From NCBI RefSeq assembly GCF_000485595.1, contig NW_014577288.1:338465-365203 (forward strand): 26,739 nt of DNA, read 5' to 3'. How positions within the stretch are numbered: the first letter of the stretch is position 1; each line of letters starts with the position of its first letter. A program made the translations under genes and the position numbers. The notes under the pieces were generated by a model. That model had not been told where the DNA came from. It saw only the letters and a program-made list of their open reading frames with translations, and made no database searches. Shown here piece after piece: positions 1 to 8,323 of the stretch. The DNA is from Priapulus caudatus. Lineage: Eukaryota; Priapulida; Priapulimorpha; Priapulimorphida; Priapulidae.

Positions 1-382
1 CTCGATCGCCAAGTGTAGCCAACGTTTTTACAGCTGGTGGCTCAATTAACATGTGGTTACCATTGCAGCAATCAACACGACTAGTAATGAATGCGTGAAT
101 TAGAATTTTTGTTGATTCCGTAGAAAGAAACTTTCGGATTCCTCTAATATTATGAAGATGGAAAAATGAAGTACTGCAGAGTTTGGAAATAGGAGTCTCC
201 ATCGTTAGCCGCGAATCAAACCAGCAACCCAAGTTTCTGGTCACGGATACTGGCGAAATGTGACAGCTCCCGACAGTGATATGATCAATGTCCACTTTGC
301 ACAGTTGTTGCCGAGTACCTATGATGAGGAATTCCGTCTTGTCGTCGTTCAACATTAGCCGATCAGCAAGCATCCATGCAAT
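1..382 (-). mobile_element. CR1/Jockey-type LINE reverse transcriptase fragment, runs off left edge
   Basis: Read on the minus strand from 382 down to 1 there are 127 codons with no stop. The translation has the order of motifs expected just downstream of the RT catalytic core of CR1-like LINEs: an A-W-M-L-A-D-R-L stretch, then LNDDKTEFLIIGTR, a PV..V-RNLG-WFD segment, FFHLHNIRGIRKFLS, then STKILIHAFITSRVDCCNG. The last part (after CCNG) diverges from the expected N-G-L-L-Y-G-L-P, so a frame slip there is possible. The YADD box would lie upstream and is missing: a TAA stop and an AT-rich inverted repeat (396-420) come immediately before, so the copy is 5'-truncated, as is usual for LINEs. It has no start codon of its own and is not a host gene. 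The clean reading frame suggests a fairly young insertion. Confidence 0.85.
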
Positions 383-395
383 TTATTATACTAAC

Positions 396-420
396 TATAC
401 TAACTATAATAGTTAGTATA
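396..420. repeat. Perfect 11-bp inverted repeat at the LINE 5' truncation point
   Basis: TATACTAACTA, a 3-nt spacer TAA, then TAGTTAGTATA form a perfect palindrome. A further direct copy of ACTAACTAT lies just to its left. It sits 14 bases outside the truncated end of the LINE fragment. It may be a trace of the integration event or a pre-existing AT-rich target. Confidence 0.7.
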
Positions 421-519
421 ATCGAGATCAGTGGCCAGTACACACAGTACAGGCGGGCGCGGTAGGGGGGTTCTGAGTCGGGTGGTTCGAACATTTAATC
501 ATCTGTAATTCACTTGCGC

Positions 520-966
520 GCGCAGATATTTGCTAATATATTGACTACGCGTGCGTCAATAAACTCAATATTCACAGAGATTATAGCTAAGACATGTATT
601 TATAGGTTAAGAAATGTAACTCAAATCCTTCGCGAGATATTAGAGTTAGTACACTATTCTACGGGCCATAGCCGCGCGTATAATTATATTAGCCTATGAG
701 CGATACCGTGCGCATATTTTTGGTAATTAATTAAACTATTTGTGCTTTAATAAACTTAAAATTTACGGGGATTATAGCTAAGACAGGTTTTTATATGTAT
801 CTAGATTTCTAGAAATGTAGCTCAATTTGTTCGCGAGATATTAGAGTTAGTACACTATCCTACGGGCCATAGCCGCGCGTATATATAATCCTATGACGAT
901 ACCGTGCGTATATTTTTGGTAATTAATTAAACTATTCGTGCTTCAATAAACTCAAATTTACGGGGT
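520..966 (+). repeat. ~190-bp satellite, two full units and one partial
   Basis: Three successive units begin near 525, 714 and 910. Shared landmarks are GGTAATTAATTAAACTAT, GATTATAGCTAAGACA, CGCGAGATATTAGAGTTAG and CGGGCCATAGCCGCGCGTAT. Units one and two differ by scattered substitutions and small indels, and the third stops after about 57 bp. The same family occurs in reverse orientation at 15427-15740. The short open frame at 514-699 lies within this satellite and is not a gene. Confidence 0.85.
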
Positions 967-1173
967 TCATGCCGCCTATAACGTAATAGCGTATATGCGC
1001 GGGGGGGATATCATCTGTATTTCACTTCTAAGGAATATCTACATTGGGCACCCCTCTAATAATTATAGTACTGCCATAGGCTACAACTGTTCAAAGTTTG
1101 ATGCTTTTGTCAGCTCTGTAACGATCAGGAAGCTAAGGGACCTGACTATATTATAAGTTATATAGGCTTAATC

Positions 1174-1310
1174 GTGGGTAGATCACGCACCTGGGTAGAT
1201 CTCGCACTTGGGTAGATCACGCACCTGGGTTGATTGCGCACGTGGGTAGACCACGCTCGTGGGTAGATCACGCTCGTGGGTAGATCACGCACGTGCATAG
1301 ATCGCATGCT
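1174..1310 (+). repeat. 17-bp minisatellite, seven units plus a degenerate eighth
   Basis: Head-to-tail copies of GGGTAGATCACGCACCT with changes mostly at two or three positions (for example ACC to TTG, ATC to ACC). The array starts at about 1176, and seven units of exactly 17 bp reach 1294. The final unit degenerates to GCATAGATCGCATG. The 967-1173 stretch before it holds nothing I recognise. Confidence 0.9.
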
Positions 1311-1410
1311 AGCTGTCATGATGCATCATTGCATGCTACGCTGTCGACTCTACAAGATCCTGCTTAAGATCTTCAATCATTCTTCGCACTACAACGCATA
1401 CATGGCTTTA

Positions 1411-1500
1411 CAAGGCGGATTATCTTGTAAATTTAAAGTTTTGTTATCGGACTCCTTTCTGTCTTCAAGATCTTTTCATACGTTTTACGATACAATACGA
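1411..1500 (-). repeat. Decayed copy of the GPCR gene's 3' flank
   Basis: The stretch starting AAGGCGGATTATCTTGTAAA aligns with 3327-3400, which begins GAGGCGGATTATTTTGTAAA and lies just past the stop codon of the minus-strand GPCR. Further shared blocks are TTCTGTCTT and the TACGTT region. Similarity stops before the coding part is reached. It may be a remnant of a lost receptor paralogue or a dispersed repeat that happens to supply the receptor's 3' UTR. Confidence 0.55.
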
Positions 1501-1549
1501 TACATACGATACAACTTCCTTAACTCCTTAAGAAAATTTGTATGACTTT

Positions 1550-2790
1550 TATACAAGTTCATAACTCGATCCAAGACATTTTTCTAATTTCAAGAAACAT
1601 CATTTCTAAGACAACCTCTGAACACAAAGATACATATTTTTAACTCCAAGACAACTTCCTTACTTAGATCGACAACTAACTTTTAAGCCACAATATGAAC
1701 TCTAACATCAATTCGTCACTTTAAGACAATATCATAATTCTACGACAATATCATAATTCTACGGCAGATTCTTAAGTCACGGTCAACATGGAATGCCTAA
1801 GACAACTTTTTAACTCTAACAGAACTTCTTAATTTATTCAAGACAACTGCTGGATTCCAGAACAACTTAATGAATCTGATCTCTCAAGTTTCAAGTTGAG
1901 TTCTCGATCGTAAGACAACTTCAGAACTTTGTGACAACTCCACAACCCCCTATTAACTGTTAGACAGATAAACTCGAAGACACCGTGTTAACTCATATAT
2001 AGATTTTTAACTCTGAGACAGCTTCGTAACTGTAAGGTGACTCTAGGAAACATCTTACGACTATAATTTTAACGTGAAAAAACGTACTATCAACACTTAA
2101 GATAACATCTTAACTCCAATAGCAACTACTAATTTTAAGACAACTTCTTTACTCAAAGAAAACAATATTAACTCTAAGACAGGTAATAAGCTCAAAGACA
2201 ACGTCATAACTTAAAGACAACATTGTTACTCTAGACAGCCATCTTAACTCTAAGACAACTAATTAACTCTGATACAACTTCGTTACCTGTAAGACCTTTA
2301 ATTATAAGAATATTTTTTAACGATAAGACAACTTCTTAACTATATGACGACATTTTAACTATAAGAAAACACCTTTATTTTAAGACAATTTCTTAACTTT
2401 GATAGAATCTATTATTTTTAAGACAACTTCTTTACTCAAATACCACAATTTTCACACTAAGACAAGTAATTATGAACTCTACGACAACGTCATAACTTTA
2501 AGACAACTTTTTAACTATAGACAGCAATATTAACTCTAAGACAACTAATTAACGATTATGCAATTTCTTTAACTGTAATATTTTTTAATTATCAGAATAC
2601 GTTTTAATTATGAGACAACTTCATAAATATATGACAACTTTTTAACCGTAAGCAACTTCTCATGCATAACACAACTTCTTAAATCTAAAACAAATTTTAA
2701 CTCTAATGCAGCTTTAGGACGACATCTTGACTCTACATTTTTGATAATTTTAGAACCTTATTAAAATTTCCCAACTCTAAAACAATATAA
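1550..2790 (+). repeat. Degenerate ~19-bp satellite, roughly sixty units
   Basis: The stretch is built from loose repeats of a motif close to TTAACTCTAAGACAACTTC, for example ACTCTAAGACAACTAATTAA, TTAAGACAACTTCTTTACTC and ACGATAAGACAACTTCTTAA. The unit length drifts by a few bases, and stop codons occur in every frame. It is AT-rich and noncoding. No higher-order period is obvious by eye, although 2150-2250 and 2440-2550 share longer blocks (TCTAAGACAGGTAATAA versus CTAAGACAAGTAATTATGAA), hinting at a roughly 300-bp super-unit. Confidence 0.85.
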
Positions 2791-3409
2791 TAGTTTCAGT
2801 ACAACTATCGCCCGTGAGGCAAGGCAGCGATGAGTTATCCCCGCTAGTATACACCGTATAACGAGTCAATCCCACAAGGTCCTTTACACTCTCTACCAAT
2901 CCCAAACCCTTTCCGTTACATTAGGGTGGGGAAGTGCAGCGATGGAAAGGTAAGATACATCATCCTACGATCGTGTCATACTCTCCCTCCTGGTCTCATT
3001 TATCCGTCACAAACCGTAATAGCGCATATTCGAGGCATTTTCGGCATACATACCGTAAACCGTAACATTAATCGTGCTCGACTGTAACCGAGCATCGGTT
3101 ATAGCTATTATATTACGCCATATAATAACACCATACAACACACCTAATTAAGTTAAGAATAAACGATTACCGCGGTTCTTGGAATAATGTCGTCGTATTT
3201 TATGCGATTATCAGAGGAATTGTCAAACACCGCTACATATCACTTGTCAAAATAACAGTTACTCTCAGGTTAATTCATCGACTTGTCATAAAACGAAACT
3301 GTGTAAGAACAGTCATACGGTTTTAAGAGGCGGATTATTTTGTAAATTTTAAATTCTGCTATTAGCCGTCTGTCTTTTAAAAGATATTGTGCTACGTTGT
3401 ATTCGTGCT
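2791..3409. other. Intergenic; GC-richer island at 2808-2960 of unknown origin
   Basis: No gene recognised. Between about 2808 and 2960 the composition changes sharply from the AT-rich satellite (blocks such as GTGAGGCAAGGCAGCGATGA and TTAGGGTGGGGAAGTGCAGC). The reverse strand gives short open stretches only. The part next to 3410 should be the 3' UTR of the GPCR, but I found no clear AATAAA on the minus strand. Confidence 0.5.
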
Positions 3410-4393
3410 TTACCCCATGTTCGGTTGAAACGGTGCAACACTGGATGGCTTGCAGCCAAACAGTTCTTTTGTGGCTTGACGAAAGTCTTTGTACTTGAAG
3501 AAGTAAATGATTGGATTCAGCAATGAATTCATTATCAGTGCAATTACTCGAATAACGCGGAGTGTTTTGTAACTTGACGGAAAGATGCGGCTTAGCGTAA
3601 TGTGCATTATGTACGATACAAGAAGAATATACGATGTGCCGACAACGACAAGTATGATCTTTGACTTCTTCATTATAGCATCGAAAGTAGAAAATTCCTC
3701 TCTCTCTGCAGCTGTTGCTGCCGCCATTCTTACCGTGTGGTCCCAGGCGATCTTGGCAATGATGGTGTAGCAGTAAGTCATGATGATAAATAATATAATA
3801 TAGTGACTGACAAGAACGGCCACGAAACCTGACGAGAGCTCTATGTCGACGATGCACACTGAGGGCGGGCTCCAGCTATATGTCATATCGATGCCTGCTG
3901 CAATACCCCAAGCAAGTGCGTACAGAAAGCACAAACCTATGAGAATGCAGGTGCGCTTAACAGTCATTAACTGGTTGTAGCGTAACGGATGTACGATTGC
4001 CACGTACATGTTGATCGTAGACAGTCCGATGCCCAACGCGCTCCCGTAAAGAAGAGTGATTACGTAGACCGTGGTAGACACGCAACGAAAGAGTGATTTA
4101 TGAGGATCAAAGATGGTGATTATTGCGAGTCCAATCATGAAGTCATAACAGGCCAAATTAACGATCGTGAGGTTTGCTGGTATTTGCAGTCGGCGAATCT
4201 TTGCTATGATGATAATCACGAGACCGTTTCCCACCAGTGTGACTGCGCTGGCCGCGAAACACAACAATAATACCAGCACTTTGACTAACGTTGTCATTTG
4301 ATAAAAATATGCTTTGCTACGAGCCATCTCGTCTGCGATATCCTCTTGACTATCGATCGGGTTGCTGTCGTTGTCTAATCGGGTCCAATTCAT
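3410..4393 (-). CDS. Class A (rhodopsin-like) G-protein-coupled receptor, divergent, intronless
   Basis: A 327-residue plasma-membrane receptor with seven hydrophobic segments; its ligand cannot be told. Landmarks seen: N-glycosylation site N-W-T at residue 2; G-N-G-L-V in TM1 (N56); L-x-x-x-D in TM2 (D84); a Cys104/Cys180 pair suited to the usual extracellular disulfide; W162 in TM4; N-P-I-I-Y in TM7 (293-297); then an amphipathic helix 8 with Cys314, a likely palmitoylation site. The second loop motif A-I-V-H-P-L-R-Y is textbook, but the preceding D-R-Y triad reads N-M-Y (128-130), so the conserved arginine is Met. TM5 lacks its proline (Leu201 aligned) and TM6 lacks C-W-x-P. The single long exon and normal length argue for an intact gene, not a pseudogene. 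The ATG at 4391-4393 gives a 34-residue N-terminus. Closest subfamily not assignable by eye. Confidence 0.9.
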   Translation of the reverse strand: MNWTRLDNDSNPIDSQEDIADEMARSKAYFYQMTTLVKVLVLLLCFAASAVTLVGNGLVIIIIAKIRRLQIPANLTIVNLACYDFMIGLAIITIFDPHKSLFRCVSTTVYVITLLYGSALGIGLSTINMYVAIVHPLRYNQLMTVKRTCILIGLCFLYALAWGIAAGIDMTYSWSPPSVCIVDIELSSGFVAVLVSHYIILFIIMTYCYTIIAKIAWDHTVRMAAATAAEREEFSTFDAIMKKSKIILVVVGTSYILLVSYIMHITLSRIFPSSYKTLRVIRVIALIMNSLLNPIIYFFKYKDFRQATKELFGCKPSSVAPFQPNMG

Positions 4394-4433
4394 TGTTGTT
4401 GATATTGAATGCGTCTCCGTTTTCTTGTTTCTT

Positions 4434-4627
4434 GCTATATATTCTCGTTTTGAAGCGGTTCTTGGGCACGTTAGGAAAAGGATTGTTTGGGTCCACCTGA
4501 AATCTATCTGCTGTTTAAAGAAGTCGGCGTAGCGAGTAGATTATTGATCAGTCAGTCAGATTGTCTTCGCTTGATGACGAAACAAGGGTCGGAATTTCAC
4601 ACCGTTTCGGCTATATATTCTCGTCTT
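4434..4627 (-). promoter_or_regulatory. Duplicated TATA-like motif upstream of the GPCR
   Basis: GCTATATATTCTCGT occurs at 4434 and again at 4610, 176 bp apart, each preceded by a CCGTTT block. On the GPCR strand both read ACGAGAATATATAGC. The nearer one lies about 41-60 bases upstream of the ATG, a plausible core promoter distance. Either a promoter duplication or an unrelated short repeat. Confidence 0.4.
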
Positions 4628-4739
4628 AACTAGAAATTGTTCACAAAGATCTGAAACGTGTTGTCACGCTTAGCCAAGAGCTAGAACCTTTTACTAGGAC
4701 TCGCAGGTTGCAAACTATCAATTCATTTACGCACCCTTG

Positions 4740-4749
4740 TATTTATATA
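4740..4749 (-). promoter_or_regulatory. Candidate TATA box on the GPCR strand
   Basis: The minus strand reads TATATAAATA, a good TATA match, 347 bases upstream of the GPCR start codon. It would imply a 5' UTR of about 315 nt. It competes with the two weaker motifs at 4434 and 4610. The remaining 4750-5023 holds nothing recognised. Confidence 0.35.
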
Positions 4750-5023
4750 GTTCTGCGTGTGCGCGTGAGCATCAACTCACAACGCCCCAATAAGATCTGT
4801 GACTGTGCTGAAATGCTGTATATGAAAGTGCTGTGACTGTCACACCTAAAACTAAGAGAAAATCTTAAATCAAATAAAGAAACAAAATGTCAAGAATTCA
4901 AGTACCAAGAAACAAACGCACGTTATATGCGCACTTAAAAGAGCTATTAGATTCGTTCACCCGTGTGATTTGACATTCATCATAGCGTTAAAACACATAT
5001 TCGCATTTGCTGCACCTTAAAAA

Positions 5024-5127
5024 CTAGTATATTTCAATTGCCATGAAGCACATGTGCGTTCTTAGTGTAAAAGCGGCTGCATTATAAATCTACACACTTC
5101 TAAAAATAACGTATAAATGTATTTTTA
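5024..5127 (+). repeat. Dispersed repeat, copy 1 of a ~100-bp pair
   Basis: CTAGTATATTTCAATTGC, GTTCTTAGTGTAAAAGCGGC and GCATTATAAATCTACACACT appear in the same order at 10265-10360. Identity is high over about 95 bp, then both diverge. It is probably a short interspersed or MITE-like element, but I see no target duplication. The following 5128-5427 contains only a small hairpin (GACTAC/GTAGTC near 5311-5326). Confidence 0.8.
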
Positions 5128-5427
5128 ACATCGTTCGGTTAAATAGCATTTAGGAATGAATATAATTGCACCTTTGTGATTAGCCCTCGGTCTGTAACGT
5201 GCAAAATAAATTGGCAAATACGCAACTTTTTCAGGGTGGCAGCACGGTCGCGGGTGGGTATAGACGATTTGTTATACAGTAAGTACAGTTGTATGCAGTA
5301 AAATCCTAGAGACTACTATCGTAGTCTAAAATCCTAGAGTCTACTAGTTGCCTGAGCATGTGTCATGCATTACCTATACTAGTGCGAACTAATAACTTTA
5401 TCATGAGGCTACGGAGAATGCTTATCT

Positions 5428-6183
5428 CGTAAATATGAAATGTTTTAGGAGGTAGAAAACATGCTGTGCCGCTTAAATGTGTAGCGTTTTGTGTCTCTCC
5501 GCGACACCCGAGGGCGCCACCTGACGACGCGGTTTACCTTACGTATGGTGCAGTGCAACACGGTGGATATTGGCAACGAGAAATACAAGATAGATACTCC
5601 TACCTTGTGTGTCGTATCGTCGCCACCCGGTCTCCACTCCCTCACTAGCGCCTCGGTGCTACTGCGCTCACTTCGGATTCAGCCAACCCAGCGTTCGTTC
5701 CGGCTCCGGTGCGGTTAGTCAACAATGCCAGACGACGGACGGCACAGGACAGACAGTTACACAACACAACACGACACGGTGCACCCTATGGCGCAGGGTT
5801 ACTCGTTAGATATTACTTTAACGTGTAGGGAGGGCTAGGCAGCCAGCCGACGGTGCACTCGTACGGCCATGTACACAAGGGTCGGGCTCACGCCCGATGC
5901 GTCTAAGGCTGGTACTCAAAGGGGATACTGAATACGCCTGTTGACGTCTATTAACTCACTATTATTATTATTGTTGTTACTGTTACTATTACGGTGTGCC
6001 GAACAGCTCACAGTACTCACTCACTAGTCTGCGGTTCTCGCTCGCTCTCCCTCTCGCTCGGACGCACTCGGCACTCGCTGAACAGCCGCTCGTACGTTGC
6101 GCACTAAACTTCTAGACTCCTACACTTCTACACTTCTAAACTTCTATCTAAACTCTCGCAGCTCGACGTGTGCTCGCCCGCAC
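5428..6183 (+). mobile_element. Repeat R, outer copy, left part (interrupted)
   Basis: Nearly identical to 6652-7462, starting at CGTAAATATGAAATGTTTTA and ending at the 8-bp GCCCGCAC. Relative to the inner copy it lacks about 35 bp near the start (between ATGTTTTA and GGAGGTAG) and 12 bp near 5528. Its right half is at 8324-9034, so the repeat is split by element T. The longest frame is broken by a stop in this copy but open in the other, so I do not call a protein. R's class is unknown. Confidence 0.85.
6176..6183 (+). repeat. Left 8-bp target-site duplication GCCCGCAC
   Basis: GCCCGCAC at 6176-6183 and again at 8324-8331 flank element T. In the uninterrupted R copy the octamer occurs once, at 7455-7462, exactly where the two halves join. 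This is the direct signature of an insertion making an 8-bp duplication. Confidence 0.85.
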
Positions 6184-6247
6184 GCGTGATTTTTTTTCCT
6201 AGGTCAATCAATAACATAGGGCTCTAGTGAGCGCTGCTATTGGTTGA
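6184..6247 (+). repeat. Element T left terminal inverted repeat
   Basis: 64 bp, 61 matches to the reverse complement of 8259-8322. It includes CCTAGGTCAATCA and AGTGAGCGCTG. A CRE-like TGACGTCA lies just inside at 6266-6273. Confidence 0.85.
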
Positions 6248-6327
6248 GCTTGTTTCGTCGCGCAATGACGTCACAGTGTCGTCATATTCATAGCACATCC
6301 ACAATTCATAATTCCAATATTCCTTAA

Positions 6328-6385
6328 TAGCCTAGCGAGTACAACACGCAATTCAAGTCTGAAAGGCAATCGGTGGATCGAATCC
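6328..6385 (+). promoter_or_regulatory. Candidate RNA polymerase III A box and B box (tRNA-like/SINE)
   Basis: TAGCCTAGCGAG at 6328 matches the A-box consensus TRGCNNAGYNGG at all but one position. GGATCGAATCC at 6375 matches the B box GGTTCGAATCC at all but one. The spacing of 47 bases is tRNA-like, and T runs that could end Pol III transcription follow from 6392. The flanks do not fold into an acceptor stem, so this is not a functional tRNA; it may be a SINE-type head inside element T. Confidence 0.35.
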
Positions 6386-6469
6386 CATCCGTTTTCTAAT
6401 TATTTTCCTGTTTCCTGTTGTTTTCTATTTTTTTCCAATTAACGCAAATATTTACATTAGACAGCGTAC

Positions 6470-6610
6470 GTGTCTGACACCCGCACGTGAGACGTAATGT
6501 ATGAGACAGCGGTGTCTGTCACCCGCACGTGAGACGTAATGTATGAGACAGCGGTGTCTGACACCCGCACGTGAGACGTAATGTATGAGACAGCGGTGTC
6601 TGACACACTC
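6470..6610 (+). repeat. 42-bp tandem repeat, three units plus a partial, each with a CACGTG box
   Basis: Units start at 6470, 6512, 6554 and 6596 with GTGTCTG(A/T)CACCCGCACGTG; the fourth breaks off after GTGTCTGACACAC. Units are almost identical (A/T at one site). Each contains the palindrome CACGTG. It lies within element T, in a position like subterminal repeats of DNA transposons. Confidence 0.9.
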
Positions 6611-6651
6611 GCAAGATCATTCATTCACGTGATGTCAACATTGATTCTAAA

Positions 6652-8167
6652 CGTAAATATGAAATGTTTTAAGTCTCTCTACTTTCCATACCGAGTGTTG
6701 TGGAGCAGGAGGTAGAAAACATGCGGTGCCGCTTAAATGTGTAGCGTTTTGTGTCTCTCCGCGACACCCGAGGGCGCCACCTGACGATACGCAGTAACTA
6801 GCGGTTTACCTTACGTATGGTGCAGTGCAACACGGTGGATAGTGGCAACGAGAAATACAAGATACATACTCCTACCTTGTGTGTTGTATCGTCACTACCC
6901 GGTCTCCACTCCCTCACGAGCGCCTCTGTGCTACTGCGCTCACTTCGGATACAGCCAACCCAGCGTTCGTTCCGGCTCTGGTGCGGTTAGTCAACAATGC
7001 CAGACGACGGACGGCACAGGACAGACAGTAACACAACACAACACGACACGGTGCACCCTATGGCGCAGGGTTACTAGTTAGATATTACTTTAACGTGTAG
7101 GGAGGGCTAGGCAGCCAGCCGACGGTGCACTCGTACGGCCATGTACACAAGGGGCGGACTCACGCCCGATGCGTCTAAGGCTGATACTCAAAGGGGATAC
7201 TGAATCTGCCTGTTGACGTCTATTAACTCACAATTTTTATTGTTGTTACTGTTACTATTACTAGCCATGACGGTGTGCCGAACAGCTCACAGTACTCACT
7301 CACTAGTCTGCGGTCCTCACTCGCTCTCCCTCTCGCTCGGACGCACTCGGCACTCGCTGAACAGCCGCTCGTACGTTGCGCACTAAACTTCTAGACTCCT
7401 AAACTTCTAAACTTCTAAACTTCTATCTAAACTCTTGCAGCTCGACGTGTGCTCGCCCGCACCGCTTCAAACTCACACGGCTAACCACGCTTTTTGCACA
7501 CGCCCCCCACTGCGCCAGCTGTTTCCTACGCTAGCGCCGCTCTCAGCCGCTATAGGGGGTTACAATCGCCACCAATGGCAGCCCCCATAGAATTCGGCCG
7601 GTGAGTGAGTACTTGCTGCAATACGCTTCAAAACACACACGAAACACTCAGGAAAACATTACAAACATAGAACCGATTACAAACACAGAACATTTAATCC
7701 CCCAGCAAGCAAGCTCAAGCCCTGCCGGCCGAGCTAGGGCTCGTGGCGACCGGTACCACCGCCGCAAATGCAACAACAAAATCGACGCCATTTTCAAAAG
7801 TAATGAAAGCGCCATCTCTAAGTTCATATTATGAATGCTAGAATGAAACCACATCAATAACAATGAGTTGGCAATGGGTGGTTTTGAACAATGCTTATGT
7901 TAAAAGCCACACCAACAAACTACCGCGAAAGTCGACTTTGATTAACTTGCTCCACTATATACAAGCCAGGGACAGATCCATAAAGATATGATACAAGATT
8001 GCGTGGCACAGCTTTGCTGTTGAACCTGAGCGCTGCGCGTGGAAGAGACGCGCAGTTCCGCGGGATATGCCCACGCGACCGCGGGGATGTTCAAGTATGA
8101 GGCGCTGTCCGCAGTGGAGACGTGCGCCAAATTCGAGGCCCGGCGCACGTCTCCACAGCGGTCAGCG
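6652..8167 (+). mobile_element. Repeat R, inner uninterrupted copy (1516 bp)
   Basis: Starts at CGTAAATATGAAATG and runs through the junction GCCCGCAC (7455-7462), where the outer copy is split, to the terminal hairpin and GGTCAGCG at 8167. It is immediately followed by TG and six TTAGGG units. No transposase, RT or terminal repeats are recognised. A strong stem-loop closes the 3' end. Open frames here (6842-7081, 7601-7834) are not conserved in full between copies. Confidence 0.85.
8105..8165. repeat. Terminal stem-loop of inner R copy
   Basis: Perfect 15-bp stem GTGGAGACGTGCGCC/GGCGCACGTCTCCAC with a 13-nt loop, extended after one mismatch by 4 bp and after another by 3 bp. The same structure ends the outer copy, so it is a fixed part of R. 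Confidence 0.9.
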
Positions 8168-8169
8168 TG

Positions 8170-8205
8170 TTAGGGTTAGGGTTAGGGTTAGGGTTAGGGT
8201 TAGGG
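8170..8205 (+). repeat. Interstitial telomere-type array (TTAGGG)6
   Basis: Six perfect TTAGGG units beginning two bases after the end of the inner R copy, followed by GTCACAATG (remaining T sequence). The outer R copy has no such tail. It could be a repair patch at a break, a piece of telomere, or a retroposon tail. Confidence 0.95.
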
Positions 8206-8258
8206 TCACAATGCAGTGAATGCACCATAAAACAGGAGTTTGAGGCACGTGATTTGTA

Positions 8259-8322
8259 TCAACCAATGGCAGCGCTCACTAGAACCCTATGTTCTTGATT
8301 GACCTAGGAAAAAAAATCACGC
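8259..8322 (-). repeat. Element T right terminal inverted repeat
   Basis: Reverse complement of 6184-6247 with three mismatches. It is followed by one T and the 8-bp duplication GCCCGCAC at 8324-8331. Confidence 0.85.
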
Positions 8323-8323
8323 T

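Larger units (their letters stand above)
6184..8323. mobile_element. Element T: 2.1-kb insertion with 64-bp terminal inverted repeats, carrying a copy of R
   Basis: Left terminus 6184-6247 and the reverse complement of 8259-8322 match at 61 of 64 positions (both start GCGTGATTTTTTTTCCTAGG). The flanking 8-bp duplications fit hAT-like DNA transposons, for which 8 bp is typical; P-type elements also make 8 bp. No transposase is seen, so T is non-autonomous. Without the R copy inside it, T would be about 620 bp (6184-6651 plus 8168-8323). Its interior holds a tRNA-like promoter pair, a 42-bp tandem repeat and the TTAGGG array. One extra T (8323) separates the right terminus from its duplication. 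Confidence 0.8.

Noticed and set aside
481-500. tRNA T-arm-like GGTTCGAAC
   Set aside because: No A box or stems at the right distance upstream.
3270-3857. 195-codon minus-strand frame
   Set aside because: Lies in another frame across the GPCR gene and its 3' flank; no transmembrane or domain pattern.
6320-6400. A true tRNA gene
   Set aside because: A and B boxes are present but no acceptor stem or complete cloverleaf can be formed.
6842-7081. 79-codon frame in R, partly shared with 5609-5809
   Set aside because: Similarity is due to the DNA duplication; the outer copy has an in-frame TAG near the start, so no sign of protein-level conservation.
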